Positions 1 to 8,325 are shown, counted from the first letter of the stretch. The stretch: 34,782 nucleotides of DNA from Flavobacteriales bacterium (GCA_020853105.1 JADYZM010000049.1:1-34782); one strand, 5' to 3'. The notes: a model not told the origin generated them from the sequence alone. A program made the numbers and translations.

Positions 1-347
1 CAATTTATTTATTCGACATCAAAACAGCTAAACCAAATGCAGGTGGCTTTAAAGAATTTAAAAGAACTCTTTTAGAATGGGTAGCAACAACATTAGCAGC
101 CAATCCGACAGCAAATGTTCAGACCATTATTGCAATACCTTACAATCCTTACGAACCACAACCATACAACCGTTGGACAATGCGTGGTATGCTCGACTTA
201 GACAATGAATTAAAAGTTGCAGCAGAGTTTTGGGACTTTCTTGGCGGACAAGGTGCATATACTGACTTGCTAGATATTTTTGAACGAATCGGTTTAGAAC
301 TAAGACCAGAAATAGATGCATACTTTGCGAGATATAACAGACAATAA
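1..347 (+). CDS. TdeIII-family type II restriction endonuclease, C-terminal part (5' truncated by window edge)
   Basis: An open frame enters from the left edge (first whole codon at base 3) and stops with TAA at 345-347, giving 114 residues. It reads through FDIKTAKPNAGGFKEFKRTL, LLEWVA, IPYNPYEPQPYNRW and FWDFLGGQGAYTDLLDIFE. I recognise this as the conserved C-terminal block of the TdeIII family of type II restriction enzymes; the D-x-K in FDIKTAKPN is a likely part of the PD-(D/E)XK active site. The enzyme should cut DNA at a short specific site, and its methyltransferase would be expected further left, outside the window. Codons favour GAC for Asp more than the core genes to the right do, as in the accessory genes at the other end of the window. 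The family call is from memory of its motifs; the N-terminus cannot be seen. Confidence 0.8.
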   Translation, partial: IYLFDIKTAKPNAGGFKEFKRTLLEWVATTLAANPTANVQTIIAIPYNPYEPQPYNRWTMRGMLDLDNELKVAAEFWDFLGGQGAYTDLLDIFERIGLELRPEIDAYFARYNRQ

Positions 348-403
348 CCAATGTAACCCCCCATCATTAAAATTCATTTTGATATGGTTTGTTTTAATAT
401 TTA

Positions 404-418
404 ATGTTAACTTAACAT
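404..418. promoter_or_regulatory. Perfect 15-bp palindrome upstream of the response regulator gene
   Basis: ATGTTAA-C-TTAACAT is a perfect inverted repeat centred 63 bases before the response regulator start, inside the only intergenic stretch between the restriction gene and the two-component pair. It is suited to a dimeric DNA-binding protein and could be an autoregulatory operator of the downstream regulator. That is inference from position and symmetry; OmpR/PhoB-type regulators usually bind direct repeats rather than palindromes. Confidence 0.35.
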
Positions 419-473
419 GCTAAACTAAAATTGCAGATTAACTTCGTTTTAAATAATTCAATGAATTATACTT

Positions 474-1139
474 ATGGAAAAAATTTTATTGGTTGATGAC
501 GAAAACGATATTCTTGAATTCGTAAGTTATAATTTAAACAAAGAAGGCTTTCAAGTAATCACCTGTAACAATGGCAAAGAAGCCATTCAAATTGCACAGA
601 AAGAAACTCCAGATTTAATTATTCTTGATGTAATGATGCCCGAAATGGATGGCATTGAAACCTGCCACGAAATTAGAAATATAACAAAGTTAAAGGACAC
701 GTTAATTATGTTTTTAAGCGCAAGGAGTGAAGACTATTCTCAACTTGCAGGATTTGACGCAGGGGCTGATGATTATATTTCCAAACCAATAAAACCAAAA
801 CTTTTGGTTAGCCGAATTAAAGCAGTGCTTAGAAGAAAGGTTGGAAAAGCAAAAACTGAAGAAATACACGCCGGGGTTAGAATAGATAGAGAAAAATATT
901 TGGTTTTTAAAGACGATAAAGAATATTCTTTTCCAAAAAAGGAATTTGAATTACTAGCCCTTTTAATTTCAAAGCCGGGTATTGTTTTTACCAGAGAGGT
1001 AATTTTAGACAATGTTTGGGGAGGCGAAGTGGTTGTTGGCGATAGAACCATTGATGTTCACATCAGAAAATTGCGAGAAAAATTGGGTGATGAAATCATA
1101 AAAACCATTAAAGGAGTTGGTTACAAATTTGAAATGTAA
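474..1139 (+). CDS. OmpR/PhoB-family DNA-binding response regulator
   Basis: This is a 221-residue cytoplasmic transcription regulator with the normal length for the family. Residues 1-120 form a receiver domain: acidic pocket D8/D9, phospho-acceptor D52 in LILDVMMPEMDG, S82 and the K104-P105 pair in YISKP. Residues about 130-221 form an OmpR-type winged helix ending in TIDVHIRKLREKLG and IKTIKGVGYKFEM. It is followed after 58 bases by a histidine kinase that is presumably its partner. The receiver is closest in feel to the PhoB/PhoP branch found beside PhoR-like kinases in Bacteroidota, but the stimulus cannot be read from sequence, so I give no gene symbol. The ATG start is supported by the receiver beginning directly with MEKILLVDDE. 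Confidence 0.92.
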   Translation: MEKILLVDDENDILEFVSYNLNKEGFQVITCNNGKEAIQIAQKETPDLIILDVMMPEMDGIETCHEIRNITKLKDTLIMFLSARSEDYSQLAGFDAGADDYISKPIKPKLLVSRIKAVLRRKVGKAKTEEIHAGVRIDREKYLVFKDDKEYSFPKKEFELLALLISKPGIVFTREVILDNVWGGEVVVGDRTIDVHIRKLREKLGDEIIKTIKGVGYKFEM

Positions 1140-1185
1140 TAACTAGAAATTCACAGCATTAGAAAGTTTTCCCTAATTTTTCCTT

Positions 1186-1193
1186 TAAATTTG
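1186..1193 (+). promoter_or_regulatory. Bacteroidota -7 element (TAAATTTG) just before the histidine kinase start
   Basis: TAAATTTG fits the Bacteroidota sigma-A -7 consensus TAnnTTTG exactly and ends only four bases before the GTG start at 1198. If used, transcription would begin at or within a few bases of the start codon, giving a leaderless or nearly leaderless mRNA. No clear TTTG -33 element lies at the usual distance (the region is AGTTTTCC-like), so this is a moderate call. Confidence 0.4.
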
Positions 1194-1197
1194 TAAC

Positions 1198-2247
1198 GTG
1201 AAAAACCTCACTCCTAAAGGTATAGCCCTCAGAATTTCATTATTTGTAGCCACTACTGTAACTATTATTGTATTTTTTGCAGAATTTTTCTCTGAATCTA
1301 TTCACTTTCTTTCTTTGTTTCTTGTTTTTACTTCATCTTTAATCATCTCGTATTTCGGGTTTTTAATAGCCATTGAGCAGTTTATTTACAAAAAAATCAA
1401 ATTGATTTATCGATTAATTCATAGCCTAAAACTCAACAAAGATGATGCTATGTCTGATATTAATTTAAGCAAGGATATTATTAGCCAAGTGAGTCATGAA
1501 GTGATTGATTGGGATAAAAAAAACAAAATGGAATTTGAACGATTAAAAGATATGGAGTCGTTCCGCAGAGAATTTGTTGGTAATGTTTCGCACGAACTAA
1601 AAACTCCCATTTTTAATATACAGGGGTATTTATTAACCCTTATGGAGGGTGGTCTTTATGATGAAAAAATCAATATGGATTATCTGGCTAAAGCCAATAA
1701 AAGTGTTGAAAGGATGATTGCCTTAATCGAAGATTTAGACATTATCAGCAAACTTGAATCTGGAACTATTGAACTAGATTTAAAAAAAATCAATATTGTT
1801 GATTTAACACAAGAAATATTATCCTCCTTAGAAATTAAAGCAAACGATAAAAACATAAAACTGGGCTTACACAACACGCTAAACAAGCCTGCTTGGGTTA
1901 TGGCTGATGCAGATAAAATAACACAAGTATTGGTTAATCTGTTAGTAAACTCAATAAAATACGGTAAAGAAGGAGGAGAAACCACGGTTCGATTTTACGA
2001 CATGGACGAAAACATTCTAATTGAAGTAGCAGACAACGGACAAGGCATAGAAGAAAAGCACCACAAAAGATTGTTCGAACGATTTTATAGAACCGACAGA
2101 GGAAGAGCAAGAGATTCAGGAGGAACTGGCTTAGGCTTATCAATCGTAAAACACATCATCGAAGCACACCACCAAACCATTAATTTAAGAAGTACAGTTG
2201 ATGTTGGTTCCACTTTTTCATTTACTTTAAAAAAAGCAAAACAATAA
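1198..2247 (+). CDS. Two-component sensor histidine kinase (PhoR-like)
   Basis: This 349-residue inner-membrane kinase starts with GTG. Two hydrophobic segments at about 11-31 and 37-60 form a hairpin with almost no periplasmic loop, so it probably senses within the membrane or through partners. The HisKA domain carries H132 in FVGNVSHELKTP. The HATPase_c domain follows, with the N box in LVNLLVNSIKYGKEGG, the G1 box in VADNGQGIE, the F box in LFERFYRTDRG and the G2 box in GGTGLGLSIVKHI. It should phosphorylate D52 of the regulator encoded just upstream. The domain order and the pairing match PhoR-type kinases, but there is no PAS domain in view and phosphate sensing is not shown. Confidence 0.9.
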   Translation: MKNLTPKGIALRISLFVATTVTIIVFFAEFFSESIHFLSLFLVFTSSLIISYFGFLIAIEQFIYKKIKLIYRLIHSLKLNKDDAMSDINLSKDIISQVSHEVIDWDKKNKMEFERLKDMESFRREFVGNVSHELKTPIFNIQGYLLTLMEGGLYDEKINMDYLAKANKSVERMIALIEDLDIISKLESGTIELDLKKINIVDLTQEILSSLEIKANDKNIKLGLHNTLNKPAWVMADADKITQVLVNLLVNSIKYGKEGGETTVRFYDMDENILIEVADNGQGIEEKHHKRLFERFYRTDRGRARDSGGTGLGLSIVKHIIEAHHQTINLRSTVDVGSTFSFTLKKAKQ

Positions 2248-2262
2248 TTTCATAGCTTTTCG

Positions 2263-2270
2263 TTAATTTG
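2263..2270 (+). promoter_or_regulatory. Near-consensus -7 element (TTAATTTG) before the glycosyltransferase start
   Basis: TTAATTTG matches TAnnTTTG with one mismatch and ends four bases before the ATG at 2275. This is the same spacing as at the histidine kinase gene, and the two junctions read TTTGTAACGTG and TTTGTACCATG. A promoter here would also give a nearly leaderless transcript. No strong -33 element is visible. Confidence 0.3.
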
Positions 2271-2274
2271 TACC

Positions 2275-3033
2275 ATGCAAATACAACTATCTTTTGTCAT
2301 CATCACATATAATGAAGAAAAAAATATTGAACGATGTTTGTCTTCTGTTCATGAAATTGCTGATGAAATTGTAGTAGTAGATTCATTTTCAACCGATAAA
2401 ACAAAAGAAATTTGTTTAAAATACGGAGCAAAGTTTATTGAACACCCATTTGAAGGACACATCGAACAAAAAAACTGGGCAATTACCCAAGCTTCCTTTC
2501 CATACATTTTGTCATTAGATGCTGACGAAACTTTAACTCCCGATTTATTAAAAGAAATAGCAAAAATTAAAAACAACTGGCAATTCGATGGATATAGCTT
2601 TAATCGGCTAACTAACTATTGCGGAAAATGGATAAAACACTGCGGTTGGTATCCCGATAAAAAACTTCGATTGTGGGATTCTCGCAAGGGCTCGTGGAAA
2701 GGTACTAATCCACACGATAGATACGAAGTCGAATCACAGCATATAAAACATCTCAATTTCGATATTTTACATTACAGCTACTACTCTATTTCTGACCACA
2801 TCAAACAAGTAAATTACTTTACTGATATTGCTGCCAAAGCAGCCTTTACAGAGGGAAAAAAAAGTTCTTTGTTTAAAATCATTATAAATCCAATTATCAA
2901 ATTTTTACGAGATTATTTTTATAAACTAGGCTTTTTAGATGGATATTATGGATTTATTATTTCTGTTATTTCTTCTCATGCCACTTTTTTAAAGTACGCC
3001 AAACTGAAACAACTGTCTTCTAAAAGTGAATAA
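2275..3033 (+). CDS. Family 2 glycosyltransferase (WaaE/KdtX-like)
   Basis: This 252-residue GT-A enzyme transfers a sugar from a nucleotide-sugar donor, most likely onto lipopolysaccharide core. The N-terminus LSFVIITYNEEKNIERCL and EIVVVDSFSTDKT form the nucleotide-binding part. LSLDADETL contains the DxD metal/donor motif at D82-D84. The sequence GHIEQKNWAI and the later block with KLRLWDSRKGSWKG and NPHDRYEV resemble the WaaE beta-1,4-glucosyltransferase branch. The C-terminal 50 residues are hydrophobic and basic, fitting membrane association. The next gene, a family 9 glycosyltransferase, overlaps its end by eight bases, so the two are translated from one message. Acceptor and sugar are not determined. 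Confidence 0.88.
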   Translation: MQIQLSFVIITYNEEKNIERCLSSVHEIADEIVVVDSFSTDKTKEICLKYGAKFIEHPFEGHIEQKNWAITQASFPYILSLDADETLTPDLLKEIAKIKNNWQFDGYSFNRLTNYCGKWIKHCGWYPDKKLRLWDSRKGSWKGTNPHDRYEVESQHIKHLNFDILHYSYYSISDHIKQVNYFTDIAAKAAFTEGKKSSLFKIIINPIIKFLRDYFYKLGFLDGYYGFIISVISSHATFLKYAKLKQLSSKSE

Positions 3034-4027
3034 TAAAACCATTATCATAAGCAGAACCGATAGTATTGGTGATGTAGTTCTTACAATGCCTTTGGCTGGT
3101 ATTATTAAAAAATACTACCCAAATTCTACCGTTTTATTTTTAGGAAAAACATACACAAAACCGGTAGTTGAACTTTCTAATTTTGTTGACGGATTCATCA
3201 ACTTTGACGATATTGAAAAACATTCCAACCCTGTTGAATACATATCTTCCTTTAAAGCAGACATTATTATTCATGTTTTTCCAAATAAAAAATTAGCAAA
3301 ACTTGCAAAACAAGCCCAAATTCCAACACGAATCGGAACATGGGGACGTTTGTTTCACTGGTTTTCATGCAACAAACTAGTTATCTTTTCCCGTAAAAAT
3401 TCATTGCTGCACGAAAGTCAATTAAACACAAAACTATTAGCTCCAATCGGCATTTCTGCTGACTTTTCTATTCCTGAAATAATCGAATTCTACGGATTTC
3501 AAAAAATTCCTACTCTTCGCCCCGAACTAAAACAACTGATTGATTCGACAAAATTTAATTTGATTATTCATCCAAAATCAAAAGGTAGTGCAAAAGAATG
3601 GGGAATAGAAAATTTTAATCGCCTAATAAAACTCGCACCGGCAAATCAATTTAAAATATTTATTTCCGGCACTGAAGAAGAAGGTAAATTAATTGAAAAT
3701 CAACTTGAAACCACGCCCAACTGTGTGTCATTGATTGGTAAAATGAATCTTATGGATTTTATTGCTTTTATAAATGCTGCAGATGGATTAGTTGCAGCGA
3801 GCACAGGACCCTTACATATAGCAGCAGCCCTTAGTAAAACTGCCATTGGGTTGTATTCTCCAAAAATACCAATTCACCCTGGCAGGTGGAAACCTATCGG
3901 CAATAAAGCCCACTCTTTAGTTTATGATGAAAATTGCGAATCTTGTAAAAAATCTGCAGCGTGCAACTGTATTTCAAAAATTGACCCTCAACACGTATTA
4001 GATATTCTTTTGAAAAACAAGAATTAA
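3026..4027 (+). CDS. Family 9 glycosyltransferase (heptosyltransferase-like)
   Basis: This 333-residue GT-B enzyme of the ADP-heptose:LPS heptosyltransferase family starts with GTG and overlaps the preceding glycosyltransferase. The N-terminal half opens with ISRTDSIGDVVLTMPLAG, the usual SxGD motif. The C-terminal half has IIHPKSKGSAKEWG, a donor-binding segment in FISGTEEEGK, and LVAASTGPLHIAAALSK. Near the end lies a compact cysteine cluster (CESCKKSAACNC), with spacing that could hold a metal or form disulphides. It should act in the cytoplasm on lipid A-core intermediates together with its neighbour. Whether the sugar is heptose is not shown; many Bacteroidota members of the family have other substrates. 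Confidence 0.87.
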   Translation: MNNKTIIISRTDSIGDVVLTMPLAGIIKKYYPNSTVLFLGKTYTKPVVELSNFVDGFINFDDIEKHSNPVEYISSFKADIIIHVFPNKKLAKLAKQAQIPTRIGTWGRLFHWFSCNKLVIFSRKNSLLHESQLNTKLLAPIGISADFSIPEIIEFYGFQKIPTLRPELKQLIDSTKFNLIIHPKSKGSAKEWGIENFNRLIKLAPANQFKIFISGTEEEGKLIENQLETTPNCVSLIGKMNLMDFIAFINAADGLVAASTGPLHIAAALSKTAIGLYSPKIPIHPGRWKPIGNKAHSLVYDENCESCKKSAACNCISKIDPQHVLDILLKNKN

Positions 4028-4091
4028 TCAAAATAAAAAAATCAGAACTTTGGATATAAAACATTCACAACGAATACTCGTTTAAGTTAAC

Positions 4092-7000
4092 ATGTCTAAT
4101 TACGAAGAGCTCATTCATAAGCTAGATGCTTTTATCCGAAAGTATTACAAAAACCAACTTATTAAAGGTGGAATTTATTCGTTTACATTATTGTTGGCCG
4201 CTTTTATTCTTTTTACCTCCGTTGAATATTTTGCTCAATTTAATATCCTCGGTCGCACATTATTGTTTTATTTATTCACAGGACTTGCTGTCTTTATTCT
4301 AACAAAATATATATTCATACCTACTACCAAACTATATAAATTTGGAACACTCATAAATCACGAACAAGCTGCAGAAATTATTGGAAATCACTTTTCAGAA
4401 GTAAAAGATAAACTAATAAACATTATTCAGCTAAAAAACATCGAACAACAATCAATCAATCAATTGGTCTTAGCTGGAATTGATCAAAAATCCACAGAAC
4501 TCAAACCCATACAATTCAGTAAAGCTGTTGATTTTAAAGAAAATACAAAGTATCTAAAATATGCTCTTCTTCCTTTGTTTTTGTTTTTAACTATTTATTT
4601 GGTCAACCAAAATATTTTTAAAATTGGTACTTATCGTTTAGTAAATTACAATCAAAACATTAAACCAACAGCACCTTTTACATTTTCAGTAAACACAAAT
4701 CAATTAAAAGTTTTAAAAAACAAAGATTTTCAATTAAACGTATCTGTTTCAGGAAGCCAACTGCCAGACAAGATTTATATTATTTACAACAAATCAAAAA
4801 CGGTAATGGTAAAACTAGACAAAAGAAATTATCAATACCAATTCAAATCTGTTGCCCAAAATACTACATTTACTTTATTTGCAAACGGCTATTATTCTGA
4901 AGAGTTCTTATTGGAAACCGTGCCGAACCCGGTATTAATTGGATTTTCCGTTGAATTAGATTATCCCAAATATCTGGGAAAACCAATTGAAAAATTTACT
5001 AATTTGGGAGATATCACCGTTCCCGAAGGTACAAAAATTAAATGGTCATTCAACACCGATGATACTGATTTTTTAACTTTTAACATTGCAGACACTTCTC
5101 TTACCCTTAACCCAATAAATAAAACATTTTCATTTAGCACAATAGCCAAACAAAGTGTGAGATATTCCATTTTACCGAGCAATAAACAAATATCTGCCAT
5201 TGACACACTCAAATACAATATTCAAGTAATAAAAGACCAATTTCCAACAATTGATGTAGAAGAAACCGTTGACTCATTAAATAATAAACGAATGTACTTC
5301 AGAGGACTCATAAACGACGATTATGGCTTTTCTGCTTTAACTTTTAATATAAGCATACAAACAAAAATCGACTCGCTTCCTAATAGAAACAATAACCATC
5401 ATTTTACTCTACCCATAAATAAAACAATAACAAGCGAAGAGTTTTTTCACTTCTATAATTTAGAGGAATTGCCCATTTTACCTGGTGATGAGATTATATA
5501 TTACTTTGAAGTTTTTGATAACGACGGTGTTAATGGAAGAAAATCTACAAAATCGACAATTAAAACTTTTAAAACCAAAACTATCACAGAGTTGGATAAA
5601 AACACTGAAAAAAGCAACGAAACCATAAAAGATTTACTTTCTGAAAGCATAAAAGATGCAAAAAAACAACAAAAAGAATTGAACGATTTGAAAAAAAGAC
5701 TCAGTGAAAAAAAAGAATTGAACTGGGAAGAAAAGAAAAAAATTCAAGACTTATTAGAAAAACAAAAAGAACTCGAACAAAAAGTTAACGAATTAACCAA
5801 AGAAAATCAGAAAAACAATTCTATTCAAAATGAATACAAAAAATACAACGAAGAAATAGTAAAAAAACAAGAACTGTTACAAAAACTTTTTGACGATTTG
5901 ATTTCTGATGAAATGAAAGAAATGATGAAGAAGTTGGAAGAAATGATGCAAAAATTAGATAAAAACACGCTCAACAACGAAATTGAAAAGCTTGATTTAT
6001 CTAATAAAGATATTGAAAAAGATCTTGACCGCTCCCTAGAATTGTTTAAACAACTAGAATTTGAACAAAAACTGGAAGATGTAAAAAATAAACTTGAAAA
6101 ACTTGCCGAAAATCAAGAAAAACTTGCAAATGAAACACAACAAAAAAAGGAATCAAATGAAGAGCTTGGTAATAAGCAAGATGAGTTAAATAAGGAATTT
6201 AATGACCTTAAAAAAGATTTAGACGAGCTAAAGAAAAAAGATGAAGAATTAGAAAGACCTAAAGGCATGGAAGATACCAAAGAAAAACAGCAGGATATTT
6301 CTGAAAAAATGCAACAAAGCTCTGACCAAATAAAAGAGAACAAGAACAAAAAAGCATCAGAAAATCAAAAAAATGCAGCCCAAAAAATGCAAGAAATGGC
6401 TCAACAATTAGCTGGAATGCAAGGCTCATCTTCCGAATCTGCAGAAGACATGGAATCTCTTCGACAATTGATGGAAAATTTACTCATCACATCATTCCGG
6501 CAAGAAGAATTGATGGAGCAGTATAAACAAGTTAAAAACGAAAGCCCGGAGTATGTCAAAATGATTCAGAAACAAAAGAAACTTAAAGATGATACCAAAA
6601 TGATTGAAGATTCATTATTTGCACTAAGCAAAAGAGTTATTCAACTTGAATCAATTATCAATAAAGAAATGAGTGAGATTAACTACAACATGCAAAAATC
6701 AATTGATTTCATGGTTGAAAGACTAACTCCCATGGCAAGTTCGAAACAACAATTTGTTATGACTTCATTAAATAATCTAGCCCTGATGTTTGATGAAGCG
6801 CTTCAACAAATGCAGTCAGCTCAACAAAATCAGGGGTCCGGCAGTTGTAATAAACCCGGATCTACAGGCAAACCAAAACCCGGACAATCTTCTGTTGAGT
6901 CCTTAAAAAAAATGCAAGAACAATTGAGCAAACAACTACAGGATATGCAAAAAGCATTGGAACAAGGAGGTAAAAAACCAGGTGAAAAACCGGGCGAAAG

Positions 7001-7448
7001 TCCTATTAATTTACCTGGAGGACAATCTGGTAGTAGTGAATCATTTGCTAAAATGGCTGCCCAACAAGCAAAGATTAGAGAACAATTGCAAAAAATGAGA
7101 GAAAATTTAGACCAAAATGGAAAAAATGGTATTAATCAATTATCAAAATTGATGGAAGATACTGAAACCGATTTGGTTAACAAACGTATAACCCAAGAAA
7201 CTATAAACAGACAAAAAGAAATACTAACTCGTCTTTTAGAATCCGAAAAGGCTCAACGTGAAAGAGAGCTTGATGATAAAAGAGAGTCCAAACAAGGAAA
7301 AGATTTACCAATTTTTAACGCTGAAGAATTTTATAAACAAAACTCAAAAAAAGAAAATGAAGTAGAACTTCTTAAAACGACACCGCCAAACTTTAATAAT
7401 TTTTATAAAAACAAAGTAACCACCTATTTCCAAAACCTAAAAAAATGA
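4092..7448 (+). CDS. DUF4175-type large membrane and coiled-coil protein
   Basis: This 1118-residue protein has transmembrane segments near residues 27-47, 54-76 and 154-173. Residues about 190-490 are beta-rich, resembling Ig-like envelope domains (SVELDYPKYLGKP, TVPEGTKIKWSF). From about 495 to the end it is extremely rich in Lys, Glu, Gln and Asn and strongly predicted as coiled coil, broken near residue 915 and again near 965 by Gly/Pro/Lys linkers (KPGSTGKPKPGQ, GKKPGEKPGESP). I recognise it as the Bacteroidota DUF4175 family, normally about this size and normally encoded before an ATP-binding protein, ybeY and mnmG, as here. The biochemical role is unknown; an envelope-spanning structural role is inference. 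The next gene overlaps its end by four bases (ATGA). Confidence 0.82.
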   Translation: MSNYEELIHKLDAFIRKYYKNQLIKGGIYSFTLLLAAFILFTSVEYFAQFNILGRTLLFYLFTGLAVFILTKYIFIPTTKLYKFGTLINHEQAAEIIGNHFSEVKDKLINIIQLKNIEQQSINQLVLAGIDQKSTELKPIQFSKAVDFKENTKYLKYALLPLFLFLTIYLVNQNIFKIGTYRLVNYNQNIKPTAPFTFSVNTNQLKVLKNKDFQLNVSVSGSQLPDKIYIIYNKSKTVMVKLDKRNYQYQFKSVAQNTTFTLFANGYYSEEFLLETVPNPVLIGFSVELDYPKYLGKPIEKFTNLGDITVPEGTKIKWSFNTDDTDFLTFNIADTSLTLNPINKTFSFSTIAKQSVRYSILPSNKQISAIDTLKYNIQVIKDQFPTIDVEETVDSLNNKRMYFRGLINDDYGFSALTFNISIQTKIDSLPNRNNNHHFTLPINKTITSEEFFHFYNLEELPILPGDEIIYYFEVFDNDGVNGRKSTKSTIKTFKTKTITELDKNTEKSNETIKDLLSESIKDAKKQQKELNDLKKRLSEKKELNWEEKKKIQDLLEKQKELEQKVNELTKENQKNNSIQNEYKKYNEEIVKKQELLQKLFDDLISDEMKEMMKKLEEMMQKLDKNTLNNEIEKLDLSNKDIEKDLDRSLELFKQLEFEQKLEDVKNKLEKLAENQEKLANETQQKKESNEELGNKQDELNKEFNDLKKDLDELKKKDEELERPKGMEDTKEKQQDISEKMQQSSDQIKENKNKKASENQKNAAQKMQEMAQQLAGMQGSSSESAEDMESLRQLMENLLITSFRQEELMEQYKQVKNESPEYVKMIQKQKKLKDDTKMIEDSLFALSKRVIQLESIINKEMSEINYNMQKSIDFMVERLTPMASSKQQFVMTSLNNLALMFDEALQQMQSAQQNQGSGSCNKPGSTGKPKPGQSSVESLKKMQEQLSKQLQDMQKALEQGGKKPGEKPGESPINLPGGQSGSSESFAKMAAQQAKIREQLQKMRENLDQNGKNGINQLSKLMEDTETDLVNKRITQETINRQKEILTRLLESEKAQRERELDDKRESKQGKDLPIFNAEEFYKQNSKKENEVELLKTTPPNFNNFYKNKVTTYFQNLKK

Positions 7449-7867
7449 ATCTACCAGAAAGTATAAACGAACAATTAAAATTTGAATCAAAATTAAACAA
7501 TGTCAATAATGTTGAATCTATAGTTGACGATGTTTGTGAGAAACTACAAATTAATGATGATTTCTATGGAAACATGTTAATTGCCATTACTGAAGCCGTT
7601 AATAATGCAATTAAACATGGAAATAAAGAAGACTCTAATAAAGCTGTCCTATTAAGCTACGAAACATTAGAAAATGATTTGTTATTTACAATTAAAGACG
7701 AAGGCTTCGGTTTTGATTTTAACAATATTCCAGATCCAACAATTCCCGAAAACATTAATAAAGTAAACGGCAGAGGTGTTTTTATAATGAAAAGCCTTGC
7801 AGACGAAGTTACGTTTACCGAAAATGGCACATGTGTTAAGTTAAAATTTTCTGTTTCCTATAATTAA
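7445..7867 (+). CDS. RsbW/SpoIIAB-like ATP-binding protein (GHKL fold, anti-sigma-like)
   Basis: This 140-residue single-domain GHKL ATPase has ITEAVNNAIKHGN as N box (E50, N54), DEGFGFD as G1 box and NGRGVFIMKSLADEV as G2 box. That is the arrangement of serine-kinase anti-sigma factors, which bind and phosphorylate an anti-sigma-factor antagonist. The ATG lies inside the stop of the DUF4175 gene (ATGA overlap), so the two are translationally coupled. No sigma factor or STAS-domain partner is encoded nearby, so a true partner-switching role is uncertain; it may instead regulate or partner the DUF4175 protein. Confidence 0.85.
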   Translation: MNLPESINEQLKFESKLNNVNNVESIVDDVCEKLQINDDFYGNMLIAITEAVNNAIKHGNKEDSNKAVLLSYETLENDLLFTIKDEGFGFDFNNIPDPTIPENINKVNGRGVFIMKSLADEVTFTENGTCVKLKFSVSYN

Positions 7868-7877
7868 TCTTACAATT

Positions 7878-8294
7878 TTGCCTGTATCGTTTTACTCTCA
7901 AGAAATTGATTTTAAATTAAAAAATCAACCAAAAGTTAAGAAGTGGATTAAAGAAGTTATTCTAACTGAAAATAAATCTCTGGGAAATATTAATTATATC
8001 TTTTGCAGTGATACATATTTATTAAGTTTGAACAACCAATACCTCAACCACAACACCTATACCGACATAATTACCTTTGATTATACCGAAAATAACACAC
8101 TTTCAAGCGATATATTTATCAGTATTGATAGGGTTTCTGAAAATTCCATAAAATATTCCACTGATTTTAACTCAGAATTGATGAGAGTAATTATTCATGG
8201 AGTCCTTCATTTGATTGGCTTTAAAGACAAATTAAAATCACAAAAGCTAATCATGAGAGCAAAGGAAGATTTTTATTTAAATTTGCTCCCTTAA
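7878..8294 (+). CDS. ybeY: Endoribonuclease YbeY (rRNA maturation factor)
   Basis: This 138-residue YbeY/UPF0054 metalloprotein acts in 16S rRNA maturation and ribosome quality control. The hallmark region is VIIHGVLHLIGFKDK. The usual motif is His-x3-His-x5-His, but here the third position is Asp: H107, H111, D117. I remember this substitution as common in Bacteroidota, where MRxKEDFYL follows, as it does here (MRAKEDFYL). The only good start is TTG at 7878, ten bases after the upstream stop; ATT and ATA are the in-frame alternatives. The neighbourhood (DUF4175, ATPase, ybeY, mnmG) supports the call. Confidence 0.88.
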   Translation: MPVSFYSQEIDFKLKNQPKVKKWIKEVILTENKSLGNINYIFCSDTYLLSLNNQYLNHNTYTDIITFDYTENNTLSSDIFISIDRVSENSIKYSTDFNSELMRVIIHGVLHLIGFKDKLKSQKLIMRAKEDFYLNLLP

Positions 8295-8299
8295 TTTTG
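8292..8299 (+). promoter_or_regulatory. mnmG -7 element (TAATTTTG) overlapping a parS site
   Basis: TAATTTTG is an exact TAnnTTTG match 26 bases before the mnmG ATG. Its last two bases are shared with the parS site at 8298-8313, and the expected transcription start would fall inside parS. The -33 region is only T-rich (no clear TTTG at the right distance). ParB binding here should therefore compete with transcription of mnmG; this is inference from overlap. Confidence 0.45.
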
Positions 8300-8313
8300 T
8301 TTCACGTGAAACA
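8298..8313. other. parS site 1 (ParB/Spo0J binding centromere)
   Basis: TGTTTCACGTGAAACA is a perfect 16-of-16 match to the universal bacterial parS consensus. It lies in the 31-base gap between ybeY and mnmG. ParB loads here and spreads, directing origin segregation with ParA and SMC. A second perfect copy lies immediately after mnmG. Confidence 0.93.
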
Positions 8314-8325
8314 CTCATTAATTTT

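Noticed and set aside
348..473. A copy of the 128-bp repeat after the restriction enzyme fragment
   Set aside because: I looked for CTAAC/GTTAG arms and the shared loop bases and found none; only the short AT-rich palindrome is present.
6113..6349. Serine- and phenylalanine-rich minus-strand open frame within the DUF4175 gene
   Set aside because: It is the complement of the Lys/Glu-rich coiled coil and has no start signal or homology; the same holds for other reverse frames inside large genes.
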